Source of the DNA: Streptomyces pinistramenti
Lineage (GTDB): Bacteria; Actinomycetota; Actinomycetes; Streptomycetales; Streptomycetaceae
Length of the DNA: 64,000 nucleotides
NCBI RefSeq assembly: GCF_020564935.1
Contig: NZ_JAJCXB010000004.1
Span: forward strand, 1 to 64,000
Direction of reading: 5' to 3'
The notes under the pieces were generated by a model. That model was not told the DNA's origin. It worked only from the letters and a program-made list of their open reading frames with translations, and did not search any database. The translations under genes were made by a program, and so were the position numbers. Of this stretch, positions 43,687-53,526 are shown one piece after another; positions within the stretch are counted from its first letter, which is position 1, and the number at the start of each line of letters is the position of its first letter.

Positions 43687-45165
43687 TCATGCCCGGTCGG
43701 CGGCCTTGGCCTCCGTGTCCGCTGCGGGTACGGCCTCCGTGGCGGCCGCGCCGCCCTGGGGCCCGATCGCCGCACCGCCGCCGGCCGTCACCGCGCTCTC
43801 CCGCGGCCGGCGCCGGTCCAGGATCAGGCCGACGGCCAGCACCACCACGGCGGCGACGACGGACAGCACCATCTGCTTGCGGCCGTCGGGGTCGTAGAAC
43901 ATGTAGCCGACGACGAACAGGATCAGCGCGATCGTCGCGTACGTCAGCCACGGGTACAGCCACATCCGCACCGTCAGCCGCTCCGGCATGTCCCGCTCGA
44001 TGACCTTGCGCATCCGCAGCTGCGAGAAGCAGATGACCAGCCACACGAACAGGGCGACCGCGCCCGAGGAGTTCAGCAGGAACTGGAAGATGGTGTCCTT
44101 CGAGGTGTAGCTGAAGATCGTCGCGATGAAGCCGAAGGCGACGGACGCCCAGATCGCGACGGCCGGCACACCGCCCTTGTTCACCTTGGCGAAGGACTTC
44201 GGCGCGTCCCCGCGCTCGCCCAGCGAGAAAGCCATCCGGGAAGCGGTGTAAAGGCCGGAATTCAGACAGGACAGCACCGCGGTCAGCACCACGACGTCCA
44301 TCACGGTCCCGGCGTACGGAATCTTCAGCGACTCCAGCACCGCGACGTACGGGCTGGCGTCCAGCTTCGGGTCGTTCCACGGCAGCAGCGTCACGATGAC
44401 CGCGATCGAGCCGAGGTAGAAGATCGCGATCCGCCAGATGACGCTGTTGACGGCCTTGCGGACGGCCTTCACCGGGTTCGGCGACTCGCTGGCCGCCAGG
44501 GTGACGATCTCGCTGCCCATGAAGGAGAAGACCACCAGCAGCATGCCGGAGAGGATCGCCCCTGGCCCGTTCGGCAGGAACCCGCCGTGCCCGGTCAGAT
44601 TCGACAGACCGACCGCCTTGTCGCCCGGCGGCAGCCCGAAGATCGCCAGCGCGCCGACGACTATGAAGACGACGATGGCGACGACCTTGATGCCGGCGAA
44701 CCAGAACTCGAACTCGCCGAACGAGCCGACCGAGATCAGGTTCGTGCCGGTCAGCACCATCATCACCAGCAGAGCCCAGGCCCACTGCGGGACGGCCGGC
44801 ACCCAGTTGGTGAGAATGGAGGCGGCCGCGGTCGCCTCGACGGCCAGCACGACCGACCAGAAGAACCAGTACAGCCAGCCGATGGTGAACCCGGCCCAGC
44901 GGCCGAGCGCCTTGTCCGCGTAAGCGGAGAACGAACCGGAAGTGGGGGAGGCCGCAGCCATCTCACCCAGCATCCGCATGACGAGCACGACCAGCAATCC
45001 GGTCAGTGCGTAAGAGAGCAGGATGCCGGGTCCTGCGGCGTGGATACCGGCGCCTGAGCCGACGAACAAGCCTGCGCCGATGACACCGCCGATGGCGATC
45101 ATCGACAGATGTCGATTCTTGAGTCCTGCCTGAAGCCCGTCCGTGGTAGGCGGGTGCGTGCCCAT
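43687..45165 (-). CDS. Amino acid permease, copy C
   Basis: A 492-residue permease of the same family as copies A and B (AIGGVIGAGLFVGS, SFGEFEFWFAGIKV, SRMAFSLGERGDAP), with twelve helices and a longer Ala/Glu-rich C-terminal tail. ATG at 45165 is preferred because AAGGAC lies 7 bases upstream; GTG at 45171 is too close to it. It probably takes up a different amino acid than its neighbours. An inverted repeat GATCCG-N4-CGGATC at 45236-45251 lies in its upstream region. Confidence 0.9.
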   Translation of the reverse strand: MGTHPPTTDGLQAGLKNRHLSMIAIGGVIGAGLFVGSGAGIHAAGPGILLSYALTGLLVVLVMRMLGEMAAASPTSGSFSAYADKALGRWAGFTIGWLYWFFWSVVLAVEATAAASILTNWVPAVPQWAWALLVMMVLTGTNLISVGSFGEFEFWFAGIKVVAIVVFIVVGALAIFGLPPGDKAVGLSNLTGHGGFLPNGPGAILSGMLLVVFSFMGSEIVTLAASESPNPVKAVRKAVNSVIWRIAIFYLGSIAVIVTLLPWNDPKLDASPYVAVLESLKIPYAGTVMDVVVLTAVLSCLNSGLYTASRMAFSLGERGDAPKSFAKVNKGGVPAVAIWASVAFGFIATIFSYTSKDTIFQFLLNSSGAVALFVWLVICFSQLRMRKVIERDMPERLTVRMWLYPWLTYATIALILFVVGYMFYDPDGRKQMVLSVVAAVVVLAVGLILDRRRPRESAVTAGGGAAIGPQGGAAATEAVPAADTEAKAADRA

Positions 45166-45355
45166 ATGCACCGTCCTTCAGTGGTTCTCGGTTTCGAGTC
45201 CCCGCATTAGACCCGCGGGGGCGACTGCTTAGGAAGATCCGAATCCGGATCGTTGTCGTTCCTGTTCAGCTGTATGAAGACTGGCTGAAACTCCCCTGTC
45301 ATTTGTACGAAGCCCCGGCGCCACACAGTCGCATTCCTCGTGCCACACTCATGCC

Positions 45356-45841
45356 ATGCGCGTGTATCTCGGCTCCGACCATGCAGGTTTTGATCTCAAG
45401 AACCACCTCGTCGAGTGGCTCAAGGCCCAGGGCCACGAGCCCGTCGACTGCGGTCCGCACCTCTACGACGCCCAGGACGACTACCCCCCGTTCTGCCTCC
45501 GTGCCGCGGAGAAGACGGCCGCCGACCCGGACAGCCTCGGCATCGTGATCGGCGGCTCCGGCAACGGCGAACAGATCGCCGCCAACAAGGTCAAGGGCGT
45601 GAGGGCCGCACTGGCCTGGAGCGAGGAGACCGCCAAGCTCGGCCGCGAGCACAACAACGCCAACGTCATCTCCGTCGGCGGCCGGATGCACACGGTCGAG
45701 GAGGCGACGAAGTTCATCGAGATCTTCCTCGCCACCCCGTACTCCGGCGAGGCGCGGCACACCCGCCGCATCGAGATGCTCTCGGCCTACGAGACCACCG
45801 GCGAACTCCCCCCGATCCCGGCCCACCACCCGCAGGGCTGA
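45356..45841 (+). CDS. rpiB: Ribose-5-phosphate isomerase B
   Basis: A 161-residue enzyme that interconverts ribose 5-phosphate and ribulose 5-phosphate. The motifs LGSDHAGFDLKNHL and GGSGNGEQIAANKVKGVRAAL are present; the Glu in GNGEQ is the residue used in the actinobacterial subgroup where other bacteria have Cys. It heads a plus-strand pair with the DNA glycosylase gene. Confidence 0.95.
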   Translation: MRVYLGSDHAGFDLKNHLVEWLKAQGHEPVDCGPHLYDAQDDYPPFCLRAAEKTAADPDSLGIVIGGSGNGEQIAANKVKGVRAALAWSEETAKLGREHNNANVISVGGRMHTVEEATKFIEIFLATPYSGEARHTRRIEMLSAYETTGELPPIPAHHPQG

Positions 45842-45915
45842 GCCACCCGCCCACCGTCATCCGCCCGCTCCCCCGGCCGCCGGGGGAGCGGGCGCGCTCA
45901 CCGGAGGACACCCCG

Positions 45916-46740
45916 ATGCCCGAGGGGCACACGATCCACCGCCTCGCGCTGGACCACCTCGACCGCTTCGAGGGCGGCCCCGTACGGGCCGGCAGCCCGC
46001 AGGGAAAGTTCGCCGACGGCGCCGCGCTCGTCGACGGACAGACCCTGGAAACCGCCCAGGCGCACGGCAAACACCTCTTCCTCGGCTTCGGACCGGTCGG
46101 CTGGATCCACATCCACCTCGGCCTCTTCGGCAAGCTCGGCTTCGGGACCGCCCCCGCGCCGCCGCCCACCGACACCGTCCGGCTGCGCCTGGCCAACCGG
46201 GCCCACCACGCCGACCTGCGCGGCCCCACCACCTGCGCCCTGATCACCGACGCCGAGAAGCAGGCGATACACGACCGGCTCGGGCCCGACCCGCTGCGCC
46301 CCGACGACGACGGGGAGCGCGCCTGGCGCCGGATCACGCGCAGCCGCACGACGATCGCCGCGCTGCTGCTCGACCAGAAGATCATCGCCGGCGTCGGCAA
46401 CGTCTACCGCGCCGAGGTCCTCTTCCGGCACGGCATCGACCCCTACCTCCCCGGCCGCGACCTCACCCGCGCCGCCTGGGACGCCATCTGGTCCGACCTG
46501 GTCTTCCTGATGGGCGAAGGAGTCCGCCACAACCGGATCGACACCGTGCGCCCCGAGCACCTGCCCGAGGCGATGGGCCGCCCGCCGCGGGTCGACGACC
46601 ACGGCGGCGAGGTGTACGTCTACCGCCGCGCCCGCCAGCACTGTCACCTCTGCGGCAGCGAGATCCGGACGGCCGGCCTCGCCGCCCGCAACCTCTTCTG
46701 GTGCCCCACCTGTCAGCCGGCCGCCGCCGGACACGGCTGA
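45916..46740 (+). CDS. Fpg/Nei-family DNA glycosylase
   Basis: A 274-residue base-excision repair enzyme. The start MPEGHTIHR carries catalytic Pro2 and Glu3. The helix-two-turn-helix part includes KIIAGVGNVYRAEVLF, and the C-terminal zinc finger reads CHLCG...CPTC. The His at MPEGHT marks the Nei (endonuclease VIII) side of the family. ATG at 45916 follows GGAGG. It is convergent with the Eis-like gene. Confidence 0.93.
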   Translation: MPEGHTIHRLALDHLDRFEGGPVRAGSPQGKFADGAALVDGQTLETAQAHGKHLFLGFGPVGWIHIHLGLFGKLGFGTAPAPPPTDTVRLRLANRAHHADLRGPTTCALITDAEKQAIHDRLGPDPLRPDDDGERAWRRITRSRTTIAALLLDQKIIAGVGNVYRAEVLFRHGIDPYLPGRDLTRAAWDAIWSDLVFLMGEGVRHNRIDTVRPEHLPEAMGRPPRVDDHGGEVYVYRRARQHCHLCGSEIRTAGLAARNLFWCPTCQPAAAGHG

Positions 46741-46776
46741 GCCCGCCCGCGTCCCACGGCGCAGGCCCGCACCCCG

Positions 46777-48006
46777 TCAGAACCCGTGCGGCAGCCACGG
46801 CGCGGTGTCCGAGGCGAACGCCACCGACGCCGCCCGCAGCGCCCCGGACCGCAGCTCGCGCACCCGGCCCGCAGCCGCCAGCGACGACAGCGTGAACCCG
46901 CCCAGATATGCCGAGCCCAACTCCCGTACGGACAGCGCCAGATCGGGCGCGTCCGTGGTCCGCTCGCAGACCGCGCCGGCCTCGTCGCCGGTCAGCCGCC
47001 ACCGGCCCTCGTTCCACGGACAGAACGCGTCGGCGACATCGAGCACCACGTCCACCGGGCGCTGATACGTCCGCGCCGCCAGCGCCGCGCCGACCTCCAC
47101 CGGTCGGACGTACGCCGACTCCCGGAGCCGGATCCCGCACCGCCGCATGTCCGCGACCAGGTGCAGCACCGGATCGTCCGCCGGGAGGTCCGGCACCGCC
47201 ACCGACGAGGTCAGGTCGATCCCGAACAGGTAGCGCCACAGTGCGACGTACACCTCAGGATCCGGGGCGACGATGTGCCGCAGCCGCACCGCGCCGTGCG
47301 GCCCTTCATTGTTCCAGCGCGGCTCGACGGCGTAGCGCGCATAGCCCCTGACCTCGCCGTCCACCTCGGCCAGCACGCACTGGAGCTTGCCCTTCCCACC
47401 CCGGTCGCGCTCCGGATCGAGGACCGCGAGCCGCTCCCAGCCCGGCTGCCGGGCGAGCATCCCGGGCCTGGCGGGCACCGTACGCGCGTAGACCCGCTCG
47501 CAGTCCGCCAGCGCCTTGACCGGATCGGCCAACCGCAGCCGCACGCCGTCCGCGCCCGGCAGCTCCGGGGGCGCCAGCCGTACCGTGTCGACCTCCAGAC
47601 GCATCTCCAGGGTCGCCGCGCCGTAGCCGAAGCGCCCGTAGATCGCCCCTTCCGACGCGGTCAGCACCGCCAGCGCCTCACCGCGCTCCCGTACGTCGTC
47701 CAGCTGCCGCCGCATCATCGAGCGCAGCACCCCGCGCCTGCGGTGCGTCGGCTGCACGCTGACCATCGTCACCCCGGCCGCCGGCACCGAAGCGCCGCCC
47801 GGCACGGTCATCCCGAACGAGAAGGCGCCGGCCGTCCCCACGACCTCGCCGTCGTCCCAGGCGGCGATCGAGCGCTCGGCCTCGGTCAGCTCCTGCCACA
47901 AGGACCGCTCCTCCGGCGCCTCCCCGGGGCCCCCGAAGGCCAGCTCCACCTTCCCGAACCAGCCGTCCCATTCCTCCGGCCGCAACATCCGCAACTCTGT
48001 CGTCAT
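46777..48006 (-). CDS. eis: Eis-like GNAT N-acetyltransferase
   Basis: A 409-residue acetyltransferase with the three-part Eis layout: N-terminal GNAT (GVTMVSVQPTHRRRGVLRSMM, the acetyl-CoA loop), a second GNAT-like core (about 200-290) and a C-terminal SCP2-like domain. The chain ends in Phe, as in Eis, where the terminal carboxylate acts in catalysis. Mycobacterial Eis acetylates aminoglycosides and lysines; the substrate here is unknown. ATG at 48006; the longer frame upstream is not needed. Confidence 0.87.
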   Translation of the reverse strand: MTTELRMLRPEEWDGWFGKVELAFGGPGEAPEERSLWQELTEAERSIAAWDDGEVVGTAGAFSFGMTVPGGASVPAAGVTMVSVQPTHRRRGVLRSMMRRQLDDVRERGEALAVLTASEGAIYGRFGYGAATLEMRLEVDTVRLAPPELPGADGVRLRLADPVKALADCERVYARTVPARPGMLARQPGWERLAVLDPERDRGGKGKLQCVLAEVDGEVRGYARYAVEPRWNNEGPHGAVRLRHIVAPDPEVYVALWRYLFGIDLTSSVAVPDLPADDPVLHLVADMRRCGIRLRESAYVRPVEVGAALAARTYQRPVDVVLDVADAFCPWNEGRWRLTGDEAGAVCERTTDAPDLALSVRELGSAYLGGFTLSSLAAAGRVRELRSGALRAASVAFASDTAPWLPHGF

Positions 48007-48134
48007 GAGCCCATCCCTAGCAGGACGCTCTCCGGCCGCGCGACCGTATTTCGAACGGCATTTCCCGGCATTCGCCCTTGGTGGCGTCCGACGAATCGAC
48101 GCGCCGCCGAACGGGTGGATAAGGTCCCAGAGCA

Positions 48135-49280
48135 ATGGCACGCCGCCCGGGAGCAGAACCCCTGACGGCCCGGCTGCACAAGGCGCTGCACCGGGCCCGC
48201 ATCGGCGTGCGCAAGGCCGGGGTCGACTACTTCCGGGGCGACGGCTCCGACTGGCTCGCGCTGGTCGCGCTGCTGATCTCCGTCCCCGCCATCGCCGCGG
48301 CCACCCTCTGGCACCCGCAGTGGGTCGGCCCGACCGCCCTGGTCCTGCCGGTGATCGCCGGCGGACTGCTGCTGCGGCCCGCCAACCTCCTTGCCCTGTA
48401 CGGCACTTCGGCCGCCGCCCTGATCGTCGAGGCCGCCCTCTTCGGACCGTACGACGAGGGGCCCGACCGGATCACCCCCGGCACGGTCCTGGTGGTCGCC
48501 GCCGTCGGGCTCTTCGGGCTGCTGATCGCGCAGTTCCGCAGCCGGGTCGGAGTGCCCTGGCGGCGCGGCGGCACCATGCTCTTCGACCTGCGCGAGCGGA
48601 TCCGGGTGCAGAGCAAACTGCCCCGGCTCCCACAGGGCTGGCACCGCGAGATGGCGCTGCGCCCGGCCGGCGGACAGTCCTTCTCCGGCGACTTCGTCGT
48701 CGCCTCACGCACCCAGGGCGGCAACATCCTGGAAGTCGTGCTGACCGACGTCTCGGGCAAGGGCATGGACGCGGCCTCCCGTTCGCTGCTGCTCTCCGGC
48801 GCGTTCGGCGGGCTGCTCGGCTCGCTCCCGCCGCACGGCTTCCTGCCCGCGGCCAACGGCTACCTGCTGCGCCAGGACTGGGACGAGGGCTTCGCCACCT
48901 CCATCCATCTCGTCCTCGACCTGGAATCCGGCGACTACGAACTGCTCTCCGCGGGACACCTCCCCGCCCTCCAGCTCAGCGCGGGCACCGGCCGCTGGGA
49001 GGAGAAAACGGGGACGGGCCCGCTCCTCGGGGTCTACGACGGGGCGCAGTTCGACCCGGTGAAGGGCCGGCTGCGCCCCGGCGACGTGCTGATGATGTTC
49101 ACCGACGGCCTGGTCGAGTCCGCCGACCGGGACATCGCCGAGGGCATCGACCGGCTGACCGGCGAGGCCGACCGCTATGTCGCGGGCGGCTTCACCGGAG
49201 CCGCCTGGCATCTGATCGAGGCGGTCGCCAAGGACGTCAACGACGACCGGGCGCTGCTCCTCATCTGCCGGGACGCGTAG
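48135..49280 (+). CDS. Membrane SpoIIE/RsbU-type PP2C phosphatase
   Basis: A 381-residue protein with three or four N-terminal membrane helices (about 40-140) and a cytosolic PP2C-like SpoIIE domain (about 170-381): GGQSFSGDFVVAS, VVLTDVSGKGMDAA, ELLSAGHLPAL, LMMFTDGLVESADRD and NDDRALLLICR. Such phosphatases usually act on anti-anti-sigma factors. No anti-sigma or STAS gene is next to it. Streptomyces has many copies. Confidence 0.88.
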   Translation: MARRPGAEPLTARLHKALHRARIGVRKAGVDYFRGDGSDWLALVALLISVPAIAAATLWHPQWVGPTALVLPVIAGGLLLRPANLLALYGTSAAALIVEAALFGPYDEGPDRITPGTVLVVAAVGLFGLLIAQFRSRVGVPWRRGGTMLFDLRERIRVQSKLPRLPQGWHREMALRPAGGQSFSGDFVVASRTQGGNILEVVLTDVSGKGMDAASRSLLLSGAFGGLLGSLPPHGFLPAANGYLLRQDWDEGFATSIHLVLDLESGDYELLSAGHLPALQLSAGTGRWEEKTGTGPLLGVYDGAQFDPVKGRLRPGDVLMMFTDGLVESADRDIAEGIDRLTGEADRYVAGGFTGAAWHLIEAVAKDVNDDRALLLICRDA

Positions 49281-49293
49281 CGCCGTTGACGGC

Positions 49294-50577
49294 TCACCGG
49301 GAAGCGCCGCCCGCAGCGCCCGCCTCCTGGAGGGCCGGGTCCGCGGTCTCCTGACGGGCAGGCACGGCCACGGCCTCCGCGCGCCCGCCCGGCAGCACCC
49401 GCGCCAGCAGGCCCGAACGCCCGGCGGCCAGCGGTCCGAGCACGGCGAGGATCAGCACATAGCCCGCGATGAACGGCGCGAGCCGCTCGTCGAGCCCGGC
49501 GCCCGCCGCCATCGTCGCCAGAATCAGCGCGAACTCGCCGCGGGCCAGCAGCGCGGTGGCGATATTGGCGGCCGGCCGGGGCCCGAAGCCGTACACCCGC
49601 GCGGCCACCAGACCGGCGAAGACGTTCATCAGCAAGGTCACCGCGACCGCGGCCAGCACCGGCCACACGACCGACGGCAGATCGCCGGGGTCGATGGACA
49701 GGCCGAAGGCGAAGAAGAAGATCGCGCCGAACGCGTCCCGCAGCGGATGCACCAGCTCACGGATCCGCGGCCCCGACTGCGTACTGCCGAGCATCAGCCC
49801 GACCATGAACGCGCCGATGGCGTCGGCCACCCCGAACCACTCGGAGACCCCGGCGACCAGGACGGCCGCGCCCAGGAAGGAGATCACCAGGAGTTCGTTG
49901 TCCTTGGTGTCGATGAGCTTGCCGATGACGCGGGTGCCCCACCGGGCCGCCGCGGCGAGCAGCAACAGGAAGCCGAACGCCTTGCCCGCATCCAGCGCGG
50001 CGGCGCCGAGCGAATCGGCACCGGAGAGCACCGGCTGCAACGCGGCCAGATAGAGGGCCAGGAAAATGTCCTCGACGACGATGATGCCGAGGATCGGCTT
50101 GGTCTCGGGGTTGCCGAGGCGCCCGGTGTCGACCAGCACCTTGGTGACGATCGCCGACGACGAGATGCCCAGCACGCCGGCCAGCACCAGCGCCTCCGAC
50201 GTGCCCCAGCCGAGTGCGAAGCCGAAGCCGAGCCCGGCGCCGACGTTCAGCAGCAGATACACGCCGCCGGCCAGCGCCATCTTCCGGCCGCCGGTCTTGA
50301 GGTCGTCCACATGGAATTCGAGGCCCAGGTAGAAGAGCAGCAGCACCAGGCCGAGCAGGGAGAGCATCTCCAGGTCGTGCGGATCGGCGACCAGCACGAT
50401 GCCGGGGGTGTTCGGGCCGAGCAGGATCCCGGCCAGGATGAAGAGGGGGATGGTCGGCAGACCGATACGGCCGCCGATCCGGGCGAGCACGGCGGCGGCC
50501 AGAAAGGCCCCGCCCATGGCGATGAGGGTCTGTGCGTGTCCGATGGCTCCTCCAATGGTGTGGCCTGCGACAAGCAA
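49294..50577 (-). CDS. CPA2/KefB-type cation:proton antiporter
   Basis: A 427-residue membrane antiporter with about twelve helices (IPLFILAGILLGPNTPG, LLLFYLGLEFH, SSSAIVTKVL, GIIVVEDIFLALYL, ALLARGEFALIL). These proteins exchange K+ or Na+ for H+. No C-terminal TrkA/RCK domain is present. The exact start is unclear: TTG at 50577 lacks a ribosome site and an internal ATG near 50517 (MGGAFL) is possible. It is convergent with the phosphatase gene. Confidence 0.85.
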   Translation of the reverse strand: MLVAGHTIGGAIGHAQTLIAMGGAFLAAAVLARIGGRIGLPTIPLFILAGILLGPNTPGIVLVADPHDLEMLSLLGLVLLLFYLGLEFHVDDLKTGGRKMALAGGVYLLLNVGAGLGFGFALGWGTSEALVLAGVLGISSSAIVTKVLVDTGRLGNPETKPILGIIVVEDIFLALYLAALQPVLSGADSLGAAALDAGKAFGFLLLLAAAARWGTRVIGKLIDTKDNELLVISFLGAAVLVAGVSEWFGVADAIGAFMVGLMLGSTQSGPRIRELVHPLRDAFGAIFFFAFGLSIDPGDLPSVVWPVLAAVAVTLLMNVFAGLVAARVYGFGPRPAANIATALLARGEFALILATMAAGAGLDERLAPFIAGYVLILAVLGPLAAGRSGLLARVLPGGRAEAVAVPARQETADPALQEAGAAGGASR

Positions 50578-50714
50578 AAGGTCAAGGGGGAGTCAAGAAA
50601 GCGTCAGTAATTAGTTTACCAAAGGGAAATCGGGACGCGACCGAGCCGGGGGTGGGGGAGCGGGAGGGGTACGGGGCGGGCCGCGCACCGGACGAACCAC
50701 GGCGCGCGGCGGCG

Positions 50715-51278
50715 CTACGGGCGCGGAGCGTCGGCAGCCGGAGCGCCACCCGACCATCCCGTGGCTGCCACCACCTCCCGCGCGATGTCCGTGACGGACC
50801 GCCCGTCCGTCACGATCCGCACGGTGTCCGCGGGCGCCCGCTCATCCAGGAGGCGCGCTTTGCGGGCACTGTTCCGCAGCTCCTGTGCCAGTTCCGAGCC
50901 GCGTTCCCGGCCGGACAGCCGCTCCCCGGCCGTGGCATCGGACGCGGTGAGCAGGACCCGCACGATCCGTACGTCCGCCCCCATGGCCCGCTCGAACATG
51001 CCGGCCGTCTCGGACAGCACGCTCACGGTGTTCGTATAGATCAGGCGGCGGTACCCGCGCCGGGCGAAGTTCGCCCACACCGCCGTCAGATTGCTCTCGG
51101 TGATCCCCGTGCGGTGCGGATCCCCCTCCGGCGCCGGATGCGCCTGGCCCATGAAGTCGCCCTCGATGACCGCGTGGGCCACCGCACCGGCGCGCAGCCG
51201 TGCCGAAACCTCCCAGCCCACCGTCGTCTTGCCGGCACCGGCACGTCCGCCGATGAGCAGCACCTCTGCGTTATCCAT
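50715..51278 (-). CDS. P-loop nucleotide kinase-like protein
   Basis: A 187-residue protein with a Walker A loop at the N-terminus (LLIGGRAGAGKTTVG) and an LID-like region rich in Arg (ERLSGRERGSELAQEL). It resembles the adenylylsulfate/gluconate/shikimate-type small kinases. The substrate is unknown. It stands alone between the antiporter and acyltransferase genes. Confidence 0.8.
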   Translation of the reverse strand: MDNAEVLLIGGRAGAGKTTVGWEVSARLRAGAVAHAVIEGDFMGQAHPAPEGDPHRTGITESNLTAVWANFARRGYRRLIYTNTVSVLSETAGMFERAMGADVRIVRVLLTASDATAGERLSGRERGSELAQELRNSARKARLLDERAPADTVRIVTDGRSVTDIAREVVAATGWSGGAPAADAPRP

Positions 51279-51387
51279 GGCGGAAGCGTGTCAGCGGGCA
51301 CCCGCCCCGTGCGACCCGATATCGGCCCGTCCGCCGGCCCCCAGTGGAGAACTCGACGTCCCGGGGCGGGCCTTCGGGCCGACGGCG

Positions 51388-52557
51388 CTACGTGGTGACC
51401 CGCTGCCGGGCCGGGTCCACCGGGTCCTTGCGGAAGGCCCAGGCCATCGTCGGCTCCATCGCGAAGCGGAAGACCTTGCGGACCGGCGGGGTGCACAGCG
51501 CCGTCACCACGGCGCCGGCGATCAGGGTGACCGCGATCTCGCCGAGCGGGGTGTGCACCCAGGCGTTGTCGAACCAGCCCCAGAAGCGGGAGCCCTTGGC
51601 GAGGAAGCCGTGCAGCAGGTAGCCGTACAGGGTGCCGGCGCCCAGCACCGTGAACCACATGTGCCGCGTGGGCACCCAGGAGTAGAAGCACGCCACGAGC
51701 ACCAGCGAGCAGCCGAAGAGCGCGAGGGTCATCACCACACCGGCCCACCAGGTGGTGCCCAGTTCCTGCGCGCTGTCCCGGTGGTAGAACCACGCGGACG
51801 CCATCCGGGGAGCGGCCCAGTACGCGATGACCAGCGCGGCGGCGAAGACCGGCACCGCGGCGATGCGGACCGCGCGCCGCCGCACCATCTGGAAGTGCTC
51901 AGGACGCAGATGCAGACCCAGCACGAAGAACGGCAGGAACTGCAGGACCCGTTGGAGGTCCAGGTCGTCGCCGATCTCCGGTGAGACGGAGGCCAGCACG
52001 GCGATGGTCAGCGCCAGCGGGACCGGCCAGCGCACGATCTTCCACAGCGGTGTGGTCAGCCGCCAGATGAACAGGGCGACCAGGAACCACGTCAGGAACC
52101 AGGGATCGAGCAGGCTGATCGGATGTCCCGGATCGTTGTCGGCCCAGCGCTTGAAGAAGGCGTACGCCGTCTCGAAGAGGATGTACGGGACGGCGACGCC
52201 GGTGATCAGCCGCTGGAGGCGGTCCTTGCGCATGTCGAAACTGCGCGAGAAATAGCCGGAGATGATGATGAACGCCGGCATGTGGAAGGCGTAGACGGCC
52301 ATGTAGAGCGCCTCGGCGGCGCGACTGCCGTCGGTCAGCGGCTCCCACGCGTGCCCCATCGCCACCAGGACGATGGCCAGATACTTCGCGTTGTCGAAGA
52401 AGGCGTCCCGGCCTGCGGTCGGTGCGGGCTTCGGTGTGGCTTCCGGCGCGCCCGGTGGCTGCGCCGTGCGCACCGCCCGGTCCGTGCCCGCCGGCTCCCT
52501 GGCCGCAGGGAGTTCACGTCGAGGTGTCGGGGCAGCGTGAAACATTTGAGGCACCAT
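51388..52557 (-). CDS. Acyltransferase family 3 membrane protein
   Basis: A 389-residue integral membrane protein. A Pro-rich cytoplasmic N-terminus (about 50 residues) is followed by about ten helices. The family signature is near the start of the membrane part: FFDNAKYLAIVLVAMGHAW with the active-site His, then YAFHMPAFIIISGYFSRSF. Such proteins transfer acyl groups onto sugars, lipids or antibiotics. The acceptor is unknown. ATG at 52557 or at 52542 could be the start. Confidence 0.88.
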   Translation of the reverse strand: MVPQMFHAAPTPRRELPAAREPAGTDRAVRTAQPPGAPEATPKPAPTAGRDAFFDNAKYLAIVLVAMGHAWEPLTDGSRAAEALYMAVYAFHMPAFIIISGYFSRSFDMRKDRLQRLITGVAVPYILFETAYAFFKRWADNDPGHPISLLDPWFLTWFLVALFIWRLTTPLWKIVRWPVPLALTIAVLASVSPEIGDDLDLQRVLQFLPFFVLGLHLRPEHFQMVRRRAVRIAAVPVFAAALVIAYWAAPRMASAWFYHRDSAQELGTTWWAGVVMTLALFGCSLVLVACFYSWVPTRHMWFTVLGAGTLYGYLLHGFLAKGSRFWGWFDNAWVHTPLGEIAVTLIAGAVVTALCTPPVRKVFRFAMEPTMAWAFRKDPVDPARQRVTT

Positions 52558-53244
52558 AGCGGTGAACCGTCGAATGCGTAAAACCGTCTTCTGGTTATTC
52601 GCTATTTCCCCAGGTGCGGCCGGGAATCCCTGCGGACTTGAATCATGATCGATTCGTATTACCTACGAAACCGCCTGCCGCATGTGTCCGTAACTCTCCA
52701 TCAGATGCGCCCTTTTGCGCCACTTCATCCGGCTTAAATGGGTCATATGCCCTGCGGGTGGCGGGGAAGGAATGTCCCCTTCTCGGCGGGCCGCGGCTAT
52801 GCCTCAAAGTTCCGCCGTGGCCGTGATCCGCGCCACGAAAGGGAATGCGCCGCCGCCTGTACCGGATCGGCCCGGTGGGTGCGCGGTCTGAACCGCGCGG
52901 CGAGGTACGTCACTTATCGGCCACCTGAAGCGAAATGATCAGGCCGATTTATCCGCGCTGTGGTTGCCGGCGTTCCTTCCGCCCCGGCCGCGCCGTACGG
53001 TGCCCGTCCGGCCGCCGCACTGCCCCCTTGCTGGCACCTTGTCGGACCCCGCCGAACCCGCCGCCCGCCCGCTTCGTTCGTCCGCTTCGTCCGTCAACGG
53101 CATGAAGCGGGCAAAGCGTTGGCCGATGATTCGTCACCCGTATGCAGTGGGAAGTCACTTGGTGGCACGATGGTGCCAGCGGGGGGTGCGCGGTTGCACG
53201 CTTCCCGGGCCGGTGAGGCGTTCCGACCGAGGGTGTGATCAGTT
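52558..53244. other. Long intergenic region, relatively AT-rich
   Basis: About 690 bases without a supported gene. The part near 52600-52760 is clearly less G+C-rich than the surroundings. Short frames have no family signature. It must hold the promoters of the divergent acyltransferase and small membrane protein genes. Confidence 0.5.
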
Positions 53245-53439
53245 GTGGCTCTTTCGCTGTCAGTGGTGCTGCTGTTGGGGATCGTGCTGATCGTGCTGAT
53301 CCGCGGGAAAACGATCAAGCCGGGTCCGGCGATCGTCGCCATCCTCTTCGGCTTCTTCCTGGCCTCCACCGGCATGGCGCCCTCGATAAACCGGTTCTTC
53401 AACTCCCTTGCGGACACCATCAACCACATCACCTTCTAG
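53245..53439 (+). CDS. Small two-helix membrane protein
   Basis: A 64-residue protein from GTG 53245. Two hydrophobic segments (about 3-20 and 27-46) are joined by RGKTIKPGP, and the tail is polar. Function unknown. It is too regular in hydrophobicity to be a chance frame. Confidence 0.65.
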   Translation: MALSLSVVLLLGIVLIVLIRGKTIKPGPAIVAILFGFFLASTGMAPSINRFFNSLADTINHITF

Positions 53440-53526
53440 GGCGTGCCCGATGGGCCGCCCGCACCCCGAGGCCCGTCGCCGGCCTTCGGGGCCGGACCCC
53501 GCTCGCGGCCCGGCCCCGGCCGACGG

